NCBI GenBank assembly: GCA_027069645.1
Contig: JALXEI010000358.1
Coordinates: forward strand, 1-10,050
Length of the DNA: 10,050 nucleotides
Origin: Hyphomicrobiales bacterium
GTDB lineage: Bacteria; Pseudomonadota; Alphaproteobacteria; Rhizobiales; JAKIUO01
Direction of reading: 5' to 3'
Of the stretch, positions 6,829-10,050 are shown piece by piece (position 1 is the first letter of the stretch; each line of letters begins with the position of its first letter). The position numbers and the translations under genes are program-made. The notes beneath the pieces were generated by a model. That model was not told where the DNA came from, did not search any database, and was given only the letters and a program-made list of their open reading frames with translations.

Positions 6829-8133
6829 ATGAACGAACCGCAGATTGTCACATTTGGCTGTCGTCTCAACAGCTTCGAGAGCGAGGTCATGCGCGATGCA
6901 ATGGCTGCTGCCGGTGTCGGGCAGGTCATTGTCATCAACAGTTGCGCGGTGACGGCCGAAGCTGTCCGTCAGAGCCGCCAGGTCATACGCCGATTGCGCC
7001 GCGAGCACCCGCAGGCGCGGATCGTTGTGACAGGCTGTGCGGCCCAGATTGATCCGGCACAATATGAGGCCATGCCGGAGGTGGATCATATCATTGGCAA
7101 TGACGACAAGATACAGGGGAGCACCTGGCAGGGCTTGCATGAGGGCGAACTGGAACGGGTCCGGGTCAATGATATTTTTGCCGTACGTGAAACAGCCGGG
7201 CATCTGATCAGCGGTTTTGGCGGTCGCGCCCGGGCCTATGTGCAGATCCAGAACGGATGTGACCATCGCTGCACATTCTGCATTATTCCCTGGGGTCGCG
7301 GGGCCTCGCGCTCGGTGCCGGCAGGGGAGGTTGTGCGCCAGATCCGTCATCTGTGTGATGAGGGATTTGCCGAGATTGTGCTGACGGGCGTCGATATTAC
7401 CGATTATGGCCATGATCTGCCCGGTTCCATGACGCTGGGCAGGCTGTGCGCGCAGATTCTCGATCTCGTGCCGCAACTGCCGCGCCTTCGCATCAGCTCC
7501 ATTGATGCGGTTGAAAGCGACGAGGCACTGCTGGAACTGATCGCGGGGGCACCGCGTCTCATGCCGCATCTGCATCTTTCCCTTCAGGCCGGGGATGATA
7601 TGATATTGAAGCGCATGAAGCGTCGCCATTCCACCGGCGAGGCGGTGGATTTTTGCGCCAAACTGCGTGAGTTGCGCCCCGATATCGTTTTCGGCGCCGA
7701 CATGATTGCCGGTTTCCCCACCGAGAGCGAGGCCATGTTCGAAAACAGTTTGCGCCATATCGAGGATTGCGGTTTGACCTTTTTGCATGTGTTTCCCTTT
7801 TCGCCGCGCGAGGGAACCCCGGCAGCCCGTATGCCGCAGCTTGATGGCCGGGTGATCCGGGAGCGGGCCAGACGTTTGCGGGAGGCGGGAGAGCGTCGCC
7901 GGAATCTCTATCTTCACAGCCTGAAAGGGACGGTGCAGGACGTGCTGGTCGAGCGGGACCATATGGGGCGCACGCCTCATTTTGCCGAAATCGGCCTTGA
8001 GCGGGATTTTGCCGCGGGCGAGATTATCCGGGCGCGGGTCACCGGTATTTCCGACCGGCATATCCTGCGGGGGTGTTCCGTTCCACCGGTTGGTGATCGG
8101 CAGGACAGTCTGGCGCAGGAGGGCGTTCGGTGA
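6829..8133 (+). CDS. mtaB: tRNA (N6-threonylcarbamoyladenosine-37-C2) methylthiotransferase MtaB
   Basis: Radical-SAM iron-sulfur enzyme that adds a methylthio group to t6A37 in tRNAs decoding ANN codons. From ATG 6829 the protein has 434 residues. The N-terminal domain begins TFGCRLNSFESE and supplies three cluster cysteines (C11, C39 in INSCAVT, C70 in VTGCAAQ). The radical-SAM motif is GCDHRCTFC (C144, C148, C151), followed by IPWGRGASRSV. A C-terminal TRAM-like region runs to about residue 420. The GCRLN opening and lack of a MiaB-type N-terminal extension favour MtaB over MiaB or RimO. The start is uncertain. ATG 6829 puts the first cysteine where the family has it but lacks a well-spaced ribosome site; a GTG at 6805 in the same frame would add eight residues and overlaps GGAGGT (6801-6806). 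The stop overlaps the ftsY start by 4 bases (GTGA), the usual operon order in Alphaproteobacteria. Confidence 0.92.
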   Translation: MNEPQIVTFGCRLNSFESEVMRDAMAAAGVGQVIVINSCAVTAEAVRQSRQVIRRLRREHPQARIVVTGCAAQIDPAQYEAMPEVDHIIGNDDKIQGSTWQGLHEGELERVRVNDIFAVRETAGHLISGFGGRARAYVQIQNGCDHRCTFCIIPWGRGASRSVPAGEVVRQIRHLCDEGFAEIVLTGVDITDYGHDLPGSMTLGRLCAQILDLVPQLPRLRISSIDAVESDEALLELIAGAPRLMPHLHLSLQAGDDMILKRMKRRHSTGEAVDFCAKLRELRPDIVFGADMIAGFPTESEAMFENSLRHIEDCGLTFLHVFPFSPREGTPAARMPQLDGRVIRERARRLREAGERRRNLYLHSLKGTVQDVLVERDHMGRTPHFAEIGLERDFAAGEIIRARVTGISDRHILRGCSVPPVGDRQDSLAQEGVR

Positions 8134-9236
8134 GTGAAGACGACAACAAAAACAAAGCCCCGAAAAAAGGGTTATTGGGGCGCATGTTCGGGAGCAAATC
8201 CTCCCGACAGGATGACAGCGTATCGGACTCTGATCGCGCCGACCGGGAAAAACAGACGCCGGTGAGCGATGATCCGGGCAAAAGCCAGCCGGTGGAAAAA
8301 TCCGGAGATGAACAGGGGCAACCCCGTAGCTGGTTCGGGCGTCTGAAAAAGGGACTGACAAAGTCCTCCTCGCGCCTTGGCGAGGGTATTTCCGGCATCT
8401 TCACGAAACGCAGGCTTGATGAAGAGGCCTTGCAGGAACTGGAGGATATCCTTGTTCAGGCCGATCTCGGGGTCGAGACGGCCATGCGCATTACCGATCG
8501 TCTGGCGGCCAGCCGACTGGACAAAAACATCTCTCCGCAGGAAGTGCGCGAGGTGCTGGCCAGTGAAGTTGAAAAGGTTCTGGAGCCGGTGGCGCGTCCG
8601 CTGGAAATTGACGACGATGCCAAACCCTTCGTGATATTGATGGCGGGGGTCAACGGGGCTGGCAAGACCACCACCATCGGCAAACTGTCGCGCAAGCTTT
8701 CCGATGAAGGAAAAAAGGTCATGCTGGCTGCCGGGGATACATTTCGGGCGGCGGCGGTGGAGCAGTTGCAGATCTGGGGCGAGCGTACCGGCGCGCCGGT
8801 GGTCACCCGGGCTGTGGGCTCGGATGCCGCCTCGCTGGCCTTCGAGGCCATGAAGGAAGCCAAAGAGGCCGGGGTTGATGTGCTGATGATGGATACGGCC
8901 GGGCGTTTGCAGAACAAAAGCCACCTGATGGATGAGCTGAAAAAAATTGTCCGGGTGATGAAAAAGCAGGACGAAAATGCGCCCCATGCCGTCCTGCTTG
9001 TGCTTGATGCAACGACGGGGCAGAATGCCGTCAGTCAGGCCGAGGTGTTTGGCGAGGCGGTGGATGTCACCGGTCTGGTGATGACAAAGCTGGACGGTTC
9101 GGCGCGCGGCGGGATTCTCGTGGCGATTGCCGACAGGTTTGGTTTGCCGGTGCATTTCATCGGCGTCGGCGAGGGGGTAGAGGATTTGCAGCCCTTTAGC
9201 GCATCGGAATTCGCCCGGGCCATTGCACAGACCTGA
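8130..9236 (+). CDS. ftsY: Signal recognition particle receptor FtsY
   Basis: SRP-type GTPase that docks ribosome-SRP complexes at the inner membrane for co-translational insertion. It has 368 residues. The first ~65 are charged and low in complexity (the variable A region, much shorter than in E. coli). They are followed by SWFGRLKKGLTKSSSRL, an amphipathic stretch typical of the membrane-contact helix before the NG domain. The N domain spans about 90-165. G motifs: G1 GVNGAGKTT (173-181), DTFRAAAVEQLQIW starting at D203, G3 DTAGR (255-259), G4 TKLDG (319-323), closing with GVGEGVEDLQPF. The start is GTG 8130, inside the end of mtaB (GTGA overlap), so translation is probably coupled. It belongs to the operon mtaB-ftsY-yciB. 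All catalytic motifs are intact; nothing odd is seen. Confidence 0.97.
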   Translation: MSEDDNKNKAPKKGLLGRMFGSKSSRQDDSVSDSDRADREKQTPVSDDPGKSQPVEKSGDEQGQPRSWFGRLKKGLTKSSSRLGEGISGIFTKRRLDEEALQELEDILVQADLGVETAMRITDRLAASRLDKNISPQEVREVLASEVEKVLEPVARPLEIDDDAKPFVILMAGVNGAGKTTTIGKLSRKLSDEGKKVMLAAGDTFRAAAVEQLQIWGERTGAPVVTRAVGSDAASLAFEAMKEAKEAGVDVLMMDTAGRLQNKSHLMDELKKIVRVMKKQDENAPHAVLLVLDATTGQNAVSQAEVFGEAVDVTGLVMTKLDGSARGGILVAIADRFGLPVHFIGVGEGVEDLQPFSASEFARAIAQT

Positions 9237-9329
9237 GCGGGATTGCGGCTGTTGAAGGACATGTGTCCGAAGTTTTGGAACCGGCGCCTTGTGCGCGAGG
9301 GCAACCGAAGAGAATGAAAGAGTTTGTTC

Positions 9330-9932
9330 ATGCAACTTGTCAAAATGCTTCTGGATCTTGGACCGTTGATTGTGTTCTTCTCCGTCTGGTATATTGCCGG
9401 CGGGCACCCGGCTGTTTTTGACGCCTTTTTGCCGCAGGTTGTGGCTGGCAAGGGAAACGCTTTTTTTCCGGCAACGGCGGCCCTGATGGTGACGACGCTG
9501 CTTTCCCTCGCGGCCAGTTTTGCGATTTTTAAAAAACTGCCCACCATGCCGCTGGTGACGGCGGTTCTGGTGATGATTTTTGGCGGTTTGACCCTGTATA
9601 TGGCCGACGAGACCTTTTTGAAAATGAAGCCGACCTTCATCTATCTGCTGTTTGCAATGGTGCTGGGAACCGGACTGTTGCTGAACAGACCCTTTCTAAA
9701 AATATTGTTTGACGAGGCTTTCTCTCTGACACCGGAAGGCTGGCGTATTCTGACCTGGCGCTGGACGCTGTTTTTTGCCTTTCTGGCTGTTCTTAACGAG
9801 GTTGTCTGGCGCAATTTTTCTACTGATATATGGATAAAAATAAAAGTATTCGGCTTTATATCAATGACGATGATCTTTGCCGTTGCTCAAATTGGAATTA
9901 TTCAAAGATTTAATAATGATGATGGTGACTAG
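9330..9932 (+). CDS. yciB: Inner-membrane septation/envelope protein YciB (IspZ)
   Basis: A 200-residue inner-membrane protein with five to six hydrophobic segments, close to the usual ~180-200 residues. Family features: opening MLLDLGPLIVFFSVWY, central MADETFLKMKPTFIYLL, then WRILTWRWTLFFAFLAVLNEVVWR and the closing KVFGFISMTMIFAVAQI. YciB is linked to cell-envelope synthesis and septation, with partners in the elongation and division machinery; its biochemical activity is not known. I chose ATG 9330, with GAAAGAG (9316-9322) 7 bases upstream, over a TTG at 9324. It follows ftsY after 93 bases and is probably cotranscribed. Oddly, codon and base composition falls sharply in the last ~110 bases of the gene (about one third G+C), although the encoded residues still match the family, so it is not truncated. 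Confidence 0.92.
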   Translation: MQLVKMLLDLGPLIVFFSVWYIAGGHPAVFDAFLPQVVAGKGNAFFPATAALMVTTLLSLAASFAIFKKLPTMPLVTAVLVMIFGGLTLYMADETFLKMKPTFIYLLFAMVLGTGLLLNRPFLKILFDEAFSLTPEGWRILTWRWTLFFAFLAVLNEVVWRNFSTDIWIKIKVFGFISMTMIFAVAQIGIIQRFNNDDGD

Positions 9933-10050
9933 CCTGATATTACGTATACATACTAACATTCACCATATCTATTTGAGCATACTTAATTTTATTGTGAAAT
10001 ATGTAAAAACTACGTAGACCTCGAGGCTGTTCTTGTTGTAGCATGATTCA
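9933..10050. other. A+T-rich segment without a recognisable gene
   Basis: Roughly one third G+C, continuing the drop that begins inside yciB. I see no terminator hairpin, RNA gene or credible start. TACGTA occurs twice (9941-9946 and 10011-10016, the latter within the palindrome CTACGTAG), which may be chance in such sequence. A minus-strand frame stays open for 26 codons from the window edge to a TAG at 9971-9969; it is too short to call a gene. Confidence 0.4.

Noticed and set aside
6772..8361. A 529-codon open frame on the minus strand across mtaB
   Set aside because: It lies antisense to mtaB, whose Fe-S and radical-SAM motifs are unmistakable, and its translation has no family features; it is a by-product of codon bias.
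8172..9407. A 411-codon open frame on the minus strand across ftsY
   Set aside because: Antisense to ftsY with all GTPase motifs intact; composition is low-complexity and no start signal stands out.
9969..10049. Possible 3' end of a minus-strand gene entering from the right edge
   Set aside because: Only 26 codons, with no recognisable protein features; it could be chance in A+T-rich sequence.
10043..10050. ATG near the window end as the start of a next gene
   Set aside because: No ribosome site upstream and only two codons visible.

Overview
The window looks like the chromosome of an alphaproteobacterium. The main reason is the gene order mtaB, ftsY, yciB (ispZ), a group often found together in that class, along with the style of its Kef, TerC and PurA proteins. 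Housekeeping genes sampled by hand are about 55-65% G+C. I cannot name a genus.

Layout from left to right. Bases 1-1241 hold purA without its first ~20 codons, which lie off the window. Only 17 bases after the purA stop begins a two-gene cassette on the same strand (1259-3291). It encodes a small HEPN-domain protein, then a P-loop ATPase of 504 residues whose start overlaps the HEPN stop (ATGA). The cassette is clearly poorer in G+C (about 47% for the HEPN gene; about 40% in a 240-base sample of the ATPase gene, falling to about 23% in one 60-base stretch) than purA on one side and the Kef-type antiporter gene on the other. It is the accessory element of the window and the best candidate for an uncharacterised defence or toxin-like system.

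Bases 3388-5187 encode a CPA2/Kef-type K+/H+ antiporter with a C-terminal nucleotide-binding (RCK/TrkA-N) domain. A strong hairpin at 5262-5294 can end transcription from both sides. It is shared with a convergent minus-strand gene (5321-5737) for a small exported basic protein ending in two CR-x-W-x-RRC repeats. Next on the minus strand is a TerC-family membrane protein (5895-6686). It is divergent from a plus-strand operon: mtaB (tRNA ms2t6A synthesis), ftsY (SRP receptor, overlapping mtaB by 4 bases) and yciB (inner-membrane septation/envelope protein).

The last ~230 bases, including the 3' end of yciB, drop abruptly to about 32% G+C and show no further gene.

The housekeeping genes are not a single pathway: purine synthesis, ion homeostasis, tRNA modification and membrane-protein targeting. 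The HEPN-ATPase pair has no evident tie to them except position. It may be carried on purA transcripts, since no terminator or clear promoter separates them. I see no tRNA, rRNA, CRISPR array, IS element or integrase in the window.
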